Positions 26,901 through 35,294 of a DNA stretch of 64,000 nucleotides are shown piece after piece (within the stretch, counting starts at the first letter, position 1; every line of letters starts with the position of its first letter). Location: NCBI RefSeq assembly GCF_005887095.1, contig NZ_PNCI01000068.1, positions 1 to 64,000 on the forward strand. Direction: 5' to 3'. Position numbers and translations under genes: made by a program. The notes beneath the pieces are model-generated. The model had not been told where the DNA came from. It did not search any database and worked only from the letters and a program-made list of their open reading frames with translations. Source of the stretch: Pseudoalteromonas rubra (GTDB lineage Bacteria > Pseudomonadota > Gammaproteobacteria > Enterobacterales > Alteromonadaceae).

Positions 26901-29696
26901 CAAAAACTCACCGCGATAAATCTCTGCACTTTCGGAAGGCAAGGTTTGCGCCCAGTAATCCGCAGCCTCTGCCAACTGTGAACGGGCTTGCTGATCGGGA
27001 ATAACATCGAAGTACTCGGTCCCGGTCAGGTGCAGCATTAACTCGTCATCACGAGGCAACAACGTCAGGTCCAGCACCTGTTTATTAACACTAAAGCCAT
27101 GCTTGCCGATTTTGACGGTTTTGCCGCCATCGCTATAGATATCCTGTTTATCTCTGAGCGAGCGGATCCCCTGATCTTTACTGGCTTTGAGTTTAGCAGC
27201 AATGTCATCAGCTTTAACCTCGTCGCCAAGCTCTTTTAGCTCCTGAGTCAGACTGCGCAGCTTACTGATCATAGGATCAGAGGCAAAATAACTGTTTATC
27301 TGGTCCAGCTCGGTAAAGCTTTGGGTGCGCCGGCTTACCCCCTGTAAAATCCGCTCGGCTGCGGTTGCCAGATTCAGTGCCCGACGTTGGCGTTCGTCAA
27401 TCAACTGCTGTTTATGCGCTTCAAAGCTTTCGTAAACATCATCCCGCTTTGCCAGGATCTCACCCAGAAACTCATCGTACTCACTGAACTGAGACTCCAG
27501 CTCCTCAAGTTGTATTAGCAATCGAGATAGCTGCTCGTCACATTGTTCAGGCGTTTTAGCGGCGCTCAGGGCGCTGGTGATGCTCTGACTGAACAGCTTA
27601 AAGCGCGCGGCAAACTCGGCCTTGGCCTCAACACTCCCGAGGCTTTTACGGCGGATCTCGACGGCCGCTTTAGCACGGTTAACCAGCGCATAGACGCCAC
27701 TCACATCTTCAAGAATTTGGGTTCTTACCCGGCTGTCTTCAATCTCCAGATCCAGCATAGTGTGGTTGAGCAGATCCAGCTCGCCGCCCAGCGTTTCCAG
27801 AGAGCCGAGATACCCTTTGAGCTCAGTGACACTGTCGCTTTGCTCACTTTTCTCATTAATCTCCTGCAACTGCTCATGATACGGCGCCAGTGCTTTATCC
27901 TGCTGCAGGAAAGTCGCCGTGGCATGGCTGAGTATGCGAGTCTGCTCATCAATACTGCTTTGAATGGTGTTGAGTACATCCAGATTGATGAATTTCACTT
28001 CCTCCAGACTGATCACTTTCCCTTTGAGCAGTTTCAGCGCATCCAGACTGGCCACAAACTCACTGGCCAATTTAAAGCTGTCGGGGCGTACCTCACGCAG
28101 TACCTGATGGCTTTCCTGTTCAATATCCGCTTCGGCCTCTCGGGCACTTTGCTGGATCTGACTGACTTTTTCAAACTCGTCCAGCACCTGCTCTGAGGTT
28201 TCAAAGATGTCATGCAGCTGCGAATTAATGGTGCTGAAATCCGCTTCTGCCAGCCAGTGGTAACGGTCAAGTATGCCACGGGTATGAGAGATCAGATCTT
28301 CGTAATGAAAGACACTGGGGTTTTGTTCACTAATGGCCTTACAGACACTGTATAAATCAGAGATGGCCCTGACCAGATCCGGATTACCTATACGGCCAAG
28401 ACCGCTTGTGGGTGCCGGCGCATTGGCGGCAAACTCTGCCGAACAAAAGGGACTTTGCCAGATCTGGATGGGGTGAACCCGCTCGGCTTCTTCCTGCTCT
28501 GCTTTAAAAGTCAGCGTTAAGCCGTCTTCATAAATGCCATAGCCATGACAATAAATGGGGTTTTGCAGGTTCTTTTCGATGATGTTGTAAGCAAACAGCG
28601 CATAACGACCTTCGGTAGGCTCATAGAACACGTACAGTACGTCTTCACCATTAGGCGATTTCAGCTGACGATGAAACTCCAAATCCTCTATTTTTTCTTC
28701 AAAATAGCGCGTCTGTCCGGATTGCAAATAGTATCCACCCGGGAAAATAATACCGTGGTCTTCAGGTAACTGAACACACGCCTGACCGATGGCATCCTGT
28801 CTCACTACCTGTTGACTGCGGCAATTATAGATAAAGTAACGCCACTGCTTTTCGCGATAGGGTAATACCCTGAGCAGGATCAGTTCCCCCACCTGAGCAT
28901 AATACAACTCACAGTCTGCCAATGACTGATTGCTGTCTTCCACCGGCTCGCTGTAGATGCCTTCGCCAGTTTCCGTATTGTTCTCTATTTTGATAGTCAG
29001 GTCGCCACCAACGGTTTCGACAAACACTTTGTCGAGCACATTAATGTGCGGGTGTCGGCCTTCCTCATGCTGGGCACGGTCGGTCTTAATCCATTCAAAA
29101 TCAAAACCGCTGTGCGCTGAGATGTCTCGTTCACCACGGTTGTCGATATAGTCGAGCGTATTGTCCGTGGCAATTTGCCAGCGGAATACCCTGACATCAC
29201 TCAGCCTGTCGCCAATCTGGAACAGCGCAAACAGCTTGCCGCCCTGTACAAACAGGTGCTGCAAACAGGTTTCTTTGTAATAGGTATAAAGCTCTTCAAA
29301 GTCACGCAAAAAGCGGGCGTCGGTCAGAAACTTGGTCTCTGAAGGGTAAGGCTCAACCTCATAGTGGTCATCCTGCTGCACCAGCTTTTGCACACTGAAT
29401 ACATCACTGACGTGGGTGCTTTGCTTCAGGCCCATAAAGACGTTGTATGCAAAGATCAGTTTGTCGCCAATCAGTACTATGTCTCTGGGAATACAATTGT
29501 GCTCAGTGCGAACCCGGGCACGGCCCTGTACTTTCAGCTCAGTGCTGCCAAACGCATCAATACGTTGGCTATTGAGGTCATCCACCTGAGTGCGTAGCTC
29601 ACTACCAAAGTTGCTCAGACGGCGCTTTATCAATTGATAGGAGCCCTGCTCCAGCGCGCTGTGTGATGCAGTGTCCTGGCTTGTTGGTTCCGTCAT
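23913..29696 (-). CDS. Giant AAA ATPase with DUF3686-like region ('DNA repair ATPase')
   Basis: This 1927-residue protein fits the family annotated as DNA repair ATPase, always seen beside flotillin YqiK. A beta-rich N-terminal part (to about 450) and long helical and coiled-coil middle regions precede one AAA module. Walker A is SPPGYGKTTL (about 1290) and Walker B VMLYLDDIQH (about 1360), followed by an AGNPYTESG sensor-like loop. The last 450 residues are a glutamine-rich coiled coil reminiscent of SMC-like or tether proteins. No signal peptide or membrane helix is seen, so it is cytosolic. It is the third gene of yqiJ-yqiK-ATPase. A link to DNA repair is only a database label; a membrane-domain remodelling role is at least as likely. 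Confidence 0.85.
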   Translation of the reverse strand: MTEPTSQDTASHSALEQGSYQLIKRRLSNFGSELRTQVDDLNSQRIDAFGSTELKVQGRARVRTEHNCIPRDIVLIGDKLIFAYNVFMGLKQSTHVSDVFSVQKLVQQDDHYEVEPYPSETKFLTDARFLRDFEELYTYYKETCLQHLFVQGGKLFALFQIGDRLSDVRVFRWQIATDNTLDYIDNRGERDISAHSGFDFEWIKTDRAQHEEGRHPHINVLDKVFVETVGGDLTIKIENNTETGEGIYSEPVEDSNQSLADCELYYAQVGELILLRVLPYREKQWRYFIYNCRSQQVVRQDAIGQACVQLPEDHGIIFPGGYYLQSGQTRYFEEKIEDLEFHRQLKSPNGEDVLYVFYEPTEGRYALFAYNIIEKNLQNPIYCHGYGIYEDGLTLTFKAEQEEAERVHPIQIWQSPFCSAEFAANAPAPTSGLGRIGNPDLVRAISDLYSVCKAISEQNPSVFHYEDLISHTRGILDRYHWLAEADFSTINSQLHDIFETSEQVLDEFEKVSQIQQSAREAEADIEQESHQVLREVRPDSFKLASEFVASLDALKLLKGKVISLEEVKFINLDVLNTIQSSIDEQTRILSHATATFLQQDKALAPYHEQLQEINEKSEQSDSVTELKGYLGSLETLGGELDLLNHTMLDLEIEDSRVRTQILEDVSGVYALVNRAKAAVEIRRKSLGSVEAKAEFAARFKLFSQSITSALSAAKTPEQCDEQLSRLLIQLEELESQFSEYDEFLGEILAKRDDVYESFEAHKQQLIDERQRRALNLATAAERILQGVSRRTQSFTELDQINSYFASDPMISKLRSLTQELKELGDEVKADDIAAKLKASKDQGIRSLRDKQDIYSDGGKTVKIGKHGFSVNKQVLDLTLLPRDDELMLHLTGTEYFDVIPDQQARSQLAEAADYWAQTLPSESAEIYRGEFLAAQILRAAQRGESDLSMEQLQRALQDDSLLTLVQAFAEPRYQEGYEKGIHDFDATQILSVLLKQQSELGLLIYPASCRVMAQLFVSALEREKLQPLQQQATQAQLMATTLNDPRFNQLLIGELSEQMSDFAAQLGDYTTSLAQYSAQLSAEYLIQVLASSNSLPQFEVQAEARKLAEQFQSMAKAKGFWQTLQETFAELTSLSEKCRLASGWLSAYGEQHNASLNCQIEAASYLLLVEHQALSYQVQDVQTQTHVSGLMGQHLHIEEQTLALDYAEFLARTSAYIEQALPAYQRYQQLKADVLQAQKSRLQLEEFKPRPLSSFVRNQLIDKVYFPIIGDNLAKQIGASGSAKRTDLMGMLLLISPPGYGKTTLIEYVANRLGLTFVKVNCPSIGHDQVSLDPSQAINATAAKEIDKINQSFEMGNNVMLYLDDIQHTNPEFLQKFISLCDGSRRIDGVWNGKSKTYDLRGKKFAVVMAGNPYTESGESFKIPDMLANRADIYNLGDTLAGCEQEFAMSFVENALTSNAVLAPLANRNMADLYKLVRIAQGEDISLNELEYGYSQAQANEITAVLQKLLVIRETVLKVNAQYIASAAQDDNYRTEPPFKLQGSYRNMNKMAEKVVAAMNQDELENLIQDHYRGEAQTLSKGSEENLLKLGELRNTLTAQENERWAQIKADYARLNRANDAGSPALLAVEQLAEVSGALSQIASRLDKSQLSHNYSEQFEGLRAILGEQGVTAQLQQLSRQAEQPAILTALEQLTEQHKAQNQHLPHWLETITETINSAVQNSDSATRQGQAELKEVLEVLVAYQQSGQSELVQTLSETIGQAMAQSDKLAASNQATLLSALDSVLRQQQTNMSAQAQDISNALAQSVAGLAHYQSALDNVLASLSNQQQSEQMKQSDAQQVLIAELTAQLARIQSANVQVDNYSDDASAQALAAVTELLSQMHQASQQGNDTELRAQLSEVLDKLENLQLAPADGNESRGENPYML

Positions 29697-29752
29697 ATCA
29701 CTTTCCTGTAATCATATCCGGTGCGCAATACCGGTTAGCTATCACGCACCTT

Positions 29753-29776
29753 AAAAAACATTGGGGCAGCGCCCCA
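29753..29776 (-). terminator. Intra-operon stem-loop with U-tract
   Basis: On the minus strand TGGGGC-GCT-GCCCCA is followed by ATGTTTTTT, between the flotillin stop and the ATPase start. It could be a leaky terminator that lowers expression of the long ATPase gene. The stem is only 5-6 bp. Confidence 0.45.
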
Positions 29777-29786
29777 GCGCAGGCGG

Positions 29787-31880
29787 TTATTCCTGTGTTG
29801 TGTTTTTAGCTGAATTACCGTTCAGTGAATTGCCAAGCAGGCTAAGCAATTGCTGTTTTTCGGCATCTGAGGTGTTGCTTAACTGCTGGAAAAACTTACT
29901 CATATTGATGTTCTTCAGGGTCTCAGACGAAGCATTGGCACCTGCCAGCACGCCTTTGAGGTCATCCATCAGATTCCGCTCACCGTTAAGGTGGTCTTTA
30001 AACACGGTCTGCATTGTCTGGCTTTCGTTAACCAAACCATCGATGGATTTACCCAGTGTGATGGCGTTCATAAACTGATTGAAGAACTGACCGTCACCCC
30101 CCATAAAGTTGATGTCTGCATCGCTCAATGCCTTAGCCAGCACTTGTGCCTGGTGAGCTGCAATTTCTTTGTTCGCTTCCAGCTGTGCCAGCGTCAACTC
30201 TTTTTGCTGGTTCAGTTGCAGCGTAAAGCCTTCGTAGTCACGGGCATCTTTATCCATGGCGTTCAGAGCCTGTAGTTTCTCTTCCAGACCTTTGGCTTCG
30301 GCTGACATTCTGCGCTCAAGGTTAATCGCTTCCGCTTCACCCTGTTTCTCCATCGCATCTGCCATGGCAGTTTGTACTTCGGCATCTGCCAGGCCAATAT
30401 CGCGCTTACCGTGCGCTTCTGCTTCCATCTTCTGCTGTAGTACTTTGGCGTCTGTTTCACCCTGCAATGCATTTGCTTGTGCTTTTGCCTTGATCACGTC
30501 AGCTTCCGCCAGACCTGAAGCAGCCGCTTCAACCTGCATTGCCTCTGCCAGAATTTTCTTCGACTCAGCCTGCTGGTTTGCAATACGCAGCTCAGCTTCA
30601 GCCATTTTTTCCATTTCACGGGCTTTAAAATCAGCAGCCTGCTCTTGTGCTTTTGCCGCTTCAATGTCTTTCACCAAAGCTTCCTCTGCTTCAGCCTGGG
30701 CACGGATCACAATGGCTTGCTTGTCACGCTCGGCAGCCGCCAGTGTCTGCACGTCTTTAATACGCTCTTGCTCTTGGGCTACGGTTTTCTCAACCGCAAC
30801 ACGGTCACGTTGCACATCTGCAATTTCTTTACGCTCCACTTCCAGCGCTTTTTCTTTGTTAATGCGCAGGATCTCGGTTTCTTTTTCACGCTCAATGACT
30901 TCAATTTCACGCGAACGGGCGACTTTTTCTTCTTCAATGGCCAGCACACGCAGACGATTTTGCTCAGCAATATCGACTTCACGCTGCCTGTTCTGCTCTG
31001 CAATCTGGATTGCTTCATCGGCTTTAAGGCGCGCTTCTTCAGACTTCAGGCGCTCTTCTTGCTTGACGCGCTCAGCTTCTGCTTCTTCGCGTGCCTGAAC
31101 GGTTTCAATCTCACGCTTTTGCTTCGCTTTGGCATCTTCTTTCTGACGCTCAATTTCCAGCGTTTTTTCCAGTGCCGCCTGATTCTGGATCTCTATTTGC
31201 GCCTGCTCGTCACACTTTAACTGGTTGGTTTCAACGTTTTGCGCTGCGGTTTTTTCAGTGATACGACGAATACCTTCCGCATCGAGAATATTGCTCGCAT
31301 CCAGTTTATGGATTGAGGTTTGTTCCAGATAATCGATGGCCACATCTTCTAATGTATAGCCCGACAGGTCCTGACCAATCACTTCTTTGATGCTGTCGCG
31401 GAACTCATTGCGGTGCGTGAACAACTCTTCAAAGTTCATCTGCTTACCCACAGTTTTCAGTGCTTCAGAGAACTTGGCTTCAAACAGTTCTTGCAGTGTT
31501 TCCGGCTCAGACGCGCGAGCACACCCCACCTGTTTTGCAACCCGCAGTATGTCTTCTTTATTTTCGTTCACACGGATATAAAAGGTAATGGCAATGTCGG
31601 CACGAATGTTGTCTTTACAGATCAAACCACTGCTGTCGCGGCGCTCCAGCACCATGCGCTTGGTCGAAATGTCCATCACTTCCATCTTGTGGATCACCGG
31701 ATAAACAATGCCGCCTGTAGTGGTAACATCTGGCTCATTCTTCATTTTATTGATGATCAGGGCATGGCCTTGTTCCACCTTACGATAGAATTTACCAATC
31801 AATAAAATGACAGCAAAAATGACGACTATCGCTGTACCAACGATAGTCAAAACAGGTCCAAGGTTATTTAAAAATTCCAT
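29787..31880 (-). CDS. yqiK: Flotillin-family inner-membrane protein YqiK
   Basis: This 697-residue SPFH/band-7 protein scaffolds membrane microdomains. A single N-terminal membrane helix (about 10-28) is followed by the SPFH domain (about 40-200; DISTKRMVLERRDSSGLICK, then ADIAITFYIRV). A very long Glu/Lys/Arg/Ala coiled coil runs from about 220 to 560, and a C-terminal oligomerisation region ends in NTTQE. The coiled coil explains long antisense open frames here. It lies between yqiJ and the giant ATPase, the standard arrangement for this family, with AGGAAGAGAT upstream of the ATG. Confidence 0.93.
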   Translation of the reverse strand: MEFLNNLGPVLTIVGTAIVVIFAVILLIGKFYRKVEQGHALIINKMKNEPDVTTTGGIVYPVIHKMEVMDISTKRMVLERRDSSGLICKDNIRADIAITFYIRVNENKEDILRVAKQVGCARASEPETLQELFEAKFSEALKTVGKQMNFEELFTHRNEFRDSIKEVIGQDLSGYTLEDVAIDYLEQTSIHKLDASNILDAEGIRRITEKTAAQNVETNQLKCDEQAQIEIQNQAALEKTLEIERQKEDAKAKQKREIETVQAREEAEAERVKQEERLKSEEARLKADEAIQIAEQNRQREVDIAEQNRLRVLAIEEEKVARSREIEVIEREKETEILRINKEKALEVERKEIADVQRDRVAVEKTVAQEQERIKDVQTLAAAERDKQAIVIRAQAEAEEALVKDIEAAKAQEQAADFKAREMEKMAEAELRIANQQAESKKILAEAMQVEAAASGLAEADVIKAKAQANALQGETDAKVLQQKMEAEAHGKRDIGLADAEVQTAMADAMEKQGEAEAINLERRMSAEAKGLEEKLQALNAMDKDARDYEGFTLQLNQQKELTLAQLEANKEIAAHQAQVLAKALSDADINFMGGDGQFFNQFMNAITLGKSIDGLVNESQTMQTVFKDHLNGERNLMDDLKGVLAGANASSETLKNINMSKFFQQLSNTSDAEKQQLLSLLGNSLNGNSAKNTTQE

Positions 31881-31947
31881 ATCTCTTCCTGATTAATTTT
31901 ATAAGTTATTCCCGGGCGCTTATCCGGCGCCGTTTAAAGTTGAGCCA

Positions 31948-32562
31948 TCACCAGGGGTTGGTGACGACTGTATAGCTATGGGTTGTTGTGTTGTGTTCAA
32001 TCAGCAGTGCTTTATCACCCTGAGTAAACGTATTTTCTTCATCACATCTGACTTCGACTAACTGCTCGCTGCCCTCATGGGACACGCGCGCCTGGCCAAA
32101 TGTCGCGGTGACTTTTCCGGTGGCAATCACACATTCCAGTCCGACTAACGCGTCTTTACTGCTTGTTTGCTGACTTTCAAACAAGCCACGCAGAGGTCGC
32201 ACTGCAGCTGCAGCCAACGGCAATGCCACGAACAGGCTACCCAGCATAAATGCGCCGCCTGTCAGGTAAAACATCACACCATCGCCAAGCAGGTACGCAA
32301 ATAGCTTTTGAGCGTAAAAGCTAACCACCCAGCTCAGTGCAACGATTAAACTGATTGACACGGTTAAAGGGACACCGCCAAAGCCCATTTGCCACAACGA
32401 GCCGCCGTCAGCACCGCCCTCAACTTCGATATCGGCATCGCCGTCGAGCATATCGGGGTCGGCAAAGCCTGCCAAAGAAATCAGCCAAAAAAGCAGTACT
32501 ATCAGCAGTAATGTAGAGTAGACCACTGTGGGAAAAGTGAAGGCCGTGTTTAAAAAGTCCAT
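31948..32562 (-). CDS. yqiJ: YqiJ family membrane protein with OB-fold tail
   Basis: This 204-residue inner-membrane protein has a first helix near 12-32, two or three more between about 70 and 125 (GVPLTVSISLIVALSWVVSF; FMLGSLFVALPLAAAAV) and a soluble C-terminal OB-fold (VGLECVIATGKVTATFGQARV … VEVRCDEENTFTQGDKALLI). This is the YqiJ/NfeD-like partner of flotillins, thought to tune membrane-domain formation. An acidic stretch DPDMLDGDADIEVEGG follows the first helix. GGAGGAAAT lies directly upstream of the ATG. It heads the operon. Confidence 0.92.
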   Translation of the reverse strand: MDFLNTAFTFPTVVYSTLLLIVLLFWLISLAGFADPDMLDGDADIEVEGGADGGSLWQMGFGGVPLTVSISLIVALSWVVSFYAQKLFAYLLGDGVMFYLTGGAFMLGSLFVALPLAAAAVRPLRGLFESQQTSSKDALVGLECVIATGKVTATFGQARVSHEGSEQLVEVRCDEENTFTQGDKALLIEHNTTTHSYTVVTNPW

Positions 32563-32985
32563 ATTTCCTCCTTACACGGGCAATTATTGCGTTTATAAAA
32601 ACGAAAGAAGCATAGCGCGGTAATGACCAACATGACATAAGCTCAGCGCCAGCTTGGTAAACAAACGTAAAATGAACGGTTTCGAGTAGCCAAATAACCA
32701 CATGTGAGACTGGGGTAGCATATGCCCAAATACAAACAGTATACCTAACCATGGGAAGATTCTTTCGCACCATTTAAGTTAGAGTCTTCAGGCACTTATT
32801 TGACAGGTTCAAACATCAATGATGTCTGTTTACCACACAGTCAATCTGCCACAGCAAGACATAATATGTCAAACTCTTTATTGCATAATTCAGAGATTTG
32901 ACTCGCTCCTATTCTTCTTTTACTTGCATTTCAGCCCTGTTAAGTTTAAATGACAGGAACAAGGAACTGATATTAAGAGACACGT
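32563..32985. other. Divergent promoter gap of yqiJ and the DUF4153 gene
   Basis: No gene is supported; a 117-codon minus frame here largely shadows yqiJ. I looked for a sigma-54 type GG-GC pair upstream of yqiJ and did not find one. Confidence 0.45.
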
Positions 32986-34689
32986 ATGGAACCATTGCCG
33001 GCTAACCGTAAATTGCTATTGGTCGCATTGCTGCAAAGCTTTTTTCTGATCATCCTGCATCAATCTGTCGACTTCGAATTTTGGCCTGGACAATCACCGC
33101 ACTGGCTGTTTGCCGCCTATTCGTTGGTTATATTTCTGCCCTCAACTCTGATTTTCTCAAGCTTTACTCAACTTAAAGGATCGTTTTATATCCAGCTGGG
33201 GGTCTATGCACTGATATTCACACTATGTGGCTTTTATCTGGGCAGCCAGCTGCTTCCTGAACGCGCGCCTTTGCCTTCTCAGGCCTGGCCTTACCCACTG
33301 ATCGTATTTTTGGCCTCAGTATTATTGGTGCCATGGATAACCCAAAACAGTCGTGCAAACTGGTTGCCCGGCTACGATATGCTAAGCGCCTCGCTGGGCC
33401 GCTTTTTATTGGTTTTCGCTGCGGCACAATTATTTACGCTGTCTGTACTGATGTTGTTGATGTTGTGGGCCAGTTTATTTGAAGTCATTGAAATCGGGTT
33501 TTTCACCGACTTGTTTTCTGAGCCCTGGTTTTTCTACCCAGCCATCACGCTAAGCCAGGCCATTGGGGTTATCCAGGCGCGCAGTCGCAGCAATTTCGCC
33601 AATCAGCTGTTCGCCATTTGCCGAAACTTTGCCATCTTGCTGTTACCAGTGCTTGTCACTGTGGCCATGCTGTTTTTCGTGGCTGTGTTTTTCAGTGAGT
33701 TAGACACACTCTGGCGTAATGGCGGAAGTAGCCTGATCTTTGTGCTGGTTGGGGCCATCGTATTGTGCTTAAACCTGTCTGGAGACGCTTTAACTCAGCG
33801 CCTGTGGTATCGCCACTTCATCGCAACAGGTCTGCTCCTGTTACCCTGCTATCTGGCGCTCAGCGGCTGGGGGTTATATCTCAGAATTGATCAATACGGT
33901 CTGAGCCTGGCACGACTTTGGGCAATACTGATTGCAGGCGTTAGCATGATTGTGTGCATGGGTTATGTATGGCAGCTATTCGTTCATAAAGCCTGCTGGT
34001 ACAGGCGATTGAGCACAGTTAATCGACCGGTGACTTTGTGCCTGCTTGGACTGCTGATAGCAACCCAGACGCCGTTGCTGGATTTTCGAGGTCTGAGTGT
34101 TAACTCTCAGATAAACCGCCTCAATGCAGGGATTACCCAGCCTGCGGACTTCGACCCTCGCTATCTGTTGAATGAGCTGGGACGAAAAGGACTGACAGCA
34201 CTCGAGTCGCTACAATATAAAGTCACCGACGAACAGCTAAAACGGCGGATCCAAACTGCACTAGCCCTGGAAACACAACCACTGACAACGCAAACCTTGC
34301 TGGATCTGATTGACATGCCAGAGCAAGATAAACAGTCTCTGCCCCAGGACTTAGTGACCGCACTGGAGACTTTTGCCAGACACAATACGCATTTGTTTGA
34401 CCACGCCTCAGCGCTAATGCTGCGCGCCATTGCGCTGGATAATACACCTGAGCCAGAATACCTGTTTATTGCCAGGACCCAGCGCAGAGTTGAGCTCAGG
34501 GTGTTCTACCTGGGCACTGTAAATGGTGTGCAAGGCTGGCAAACGGGCTATCTGGATCAGAAAGTCTATGGTGAGCAGTCGGACGACCTGCTGGATGCCA
34601 TCAAGTCAGGTAACTTTGATATTGTAGAGCCCAGATTTAAGGACATTCAGATTGGTGAGCATCGCTATGAGCTTCACAGCCCGTTTTAA
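32986..34689 (+). CDS. DUF4153 family polytopic membrane protein
   Basis: This 567-residue protein has about eleven hydrophobic helices in the first 380 residues, then a soluble region of about 190 residues. The membrane part carries the DUF4153 pattern (LGRFLLVFAAAQLFTLSVLM … DQYGLSLARLWAILIAGVS, where YGLTxxR-like motifs are typical). The C-terminal region (LNELGRKGLTALESLQ; later RVELRVFYLGT) is probably extracytoplasmic. Function is unknown. Its stop codon overlaps the convergent GNAT stop inside a 12-bp inverted repeat. Confidence 0.85.
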   Translation: MEPLPANRKLLLVALLQSFFLIILHQSVDFEFWPGQSPHWLFAAYSLVIFLPSTLIFSSFTQLKGSFYIQLGVYALIFTLCGFYLGSQLLPERAPLPSQAWPYPLIVFLASVLLVPWITQNSRANWLPGYDMLSASLGRFLLVFAAAQLFTLSVLMLLMLWASLFEVIEIGFFTDLFSEPWFFYPAITLSQAIGVIQARSRSNFANQLFAICRNFAILLLPVLVTVAMLFFVAVFFSELDTLWRNGGSSLIFVLVGAIVLCLNLSGDALTQRLWYRHFIATGLLLLPCYLALSGWGLYLRIDQYGLSLARLWAILIAGVSMIVCMGYVWQLFVHKACWYRRLSTVNRPVTLCLLGLLIATQTPLLDFRGLSVNSQINRLNAGITQPADFDPRYLLNELGRKGLTALESLQYKVTDEQLKRRIQTALALETQPLTTQTLLDLIDMPEQDKQSLPQDLVTALETFARHNTHLFDHASALMLRAIALDNTPEPEYLFIARTQRRVELRVFYLGTVNGVQGWQTGYLDQKVYGEQSDDLLDAIKSGNFDIVEPRFKDIQIGEHRYELHSPF

Positions 34690-34699
34690 CGGGCTGTGA
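34674..34699. terminator. Inverted repeat holding both convergent stop codons
   Basis: TCACAGCCCGTT (34674-34685) is the exact complement of AACGGGCTGTGA (34688-34699) with TT between. The plus-strand TAA (34687-34689) and the minus-strand TAA (34688-34686) sit at the centre. It should act as a bidirectional terminator. Confidence 0.65.
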
Positions 34700-35270
34700 G
34701 TTTCGCTTTAAGGTGATTACGCACCGCGGGCCACTCAGAGGCCAAAATGGAATAAACGGCGGTATCACGAACAGAGCCATCCGCCAGAATCTGGTGGCTT
34801 CTGAGCACACCATCCAATTTGGCCCCTAAACGCTCAATCGCTTGTCGTGATGCGTGATTAAAAAAGTGCGTTTTAAATTCCAGCGATAGCGCACCACACG
34901 TTTCGAATAAGTTTGCCATCAACAAGAGTTTTGCTTCCGTGTTGACCGGTGTCCGCCGAACCGCTGCGCTATACCAGGTATAACCAATCGAAGCGCGTTT
35001 ATGCTCAGGCTTAATATCGTAATAGCGGGTAGTACCAACAATGTGCCCGCTCGCTATCGATCTTACAACGAAGGTCACCTGATCATCTGAACCTTTACTC
35101 AGCGCTTTTTCGACATACCCTTGCATCTGTTGAGGTGAAGGCACGTTTGCATACCAGAGCTTCCAGCTTTGGCCATCCTCAACGGCTTCTTTAAGGTCAT
35201 CAACATGCTCAAGAGCCAGGGGCTCAAGCCTGATGTACTGACCTTCCAGCGGCGTATTCTTAATCCACAT
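34686..35270 (-). CDS. RimJ/RimL-type GNAT acetyltransferase
   Basis: This 194-residue N-acetyltransferase of the RimJ/RimL type modifies protein N-termini, aminoglycoside-like amines or small molecules. It begins LEGQYIRLEPLALEHVDDL. Typical later blocks are HIVGTTRYYDI, SIGYTWYSAAVRRTPVNTE and SLEFKTHFFNHASRQAIERL, ending with GAKLDGVLRSHQILADG, all common in this subfamily. ATG 35270 follows AAGGAG by 7 bases, so the six residues upstream in the open frame are excluded. It converges on DUF4153 with a 4-base overlap. Confidence 0.87.
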   Translation of the reverse strand: MWIKNTPLEGQYIRLEPLALEHVDDLKEAVEDGQSWKLWYANVPSPQQMQGYVEKALSKGSDDQVTFVVRSIASGHIVGTTRYYDIKPEHKRASIGYTWYSAAVRRTPVNTEAKLLLMANLFETCGALSLEFKTHFFNHASRQAIERLGAKLDGVLRSHQILADGSVRDTAVYSILASEWPAVRNHLKAKLTAR

Positions 35271-35294
35271 TTTTAGACTCCTTTTCAATTTGGG

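Noticed and set aside
24966..28196. Several long plus-strand frames over the giant ATPase
   Set aside because: The minus-strand protein has clear Walker motifs and continuous coding; these are shadows.
30256..31220. Long antisense frames of 280 and 191 codons over yqiK
   Set aside because: They mirror the repetitive Glu/Lys/Ala coiled coil and give serine- and arginine- or phenylalanine-rich nonsense.
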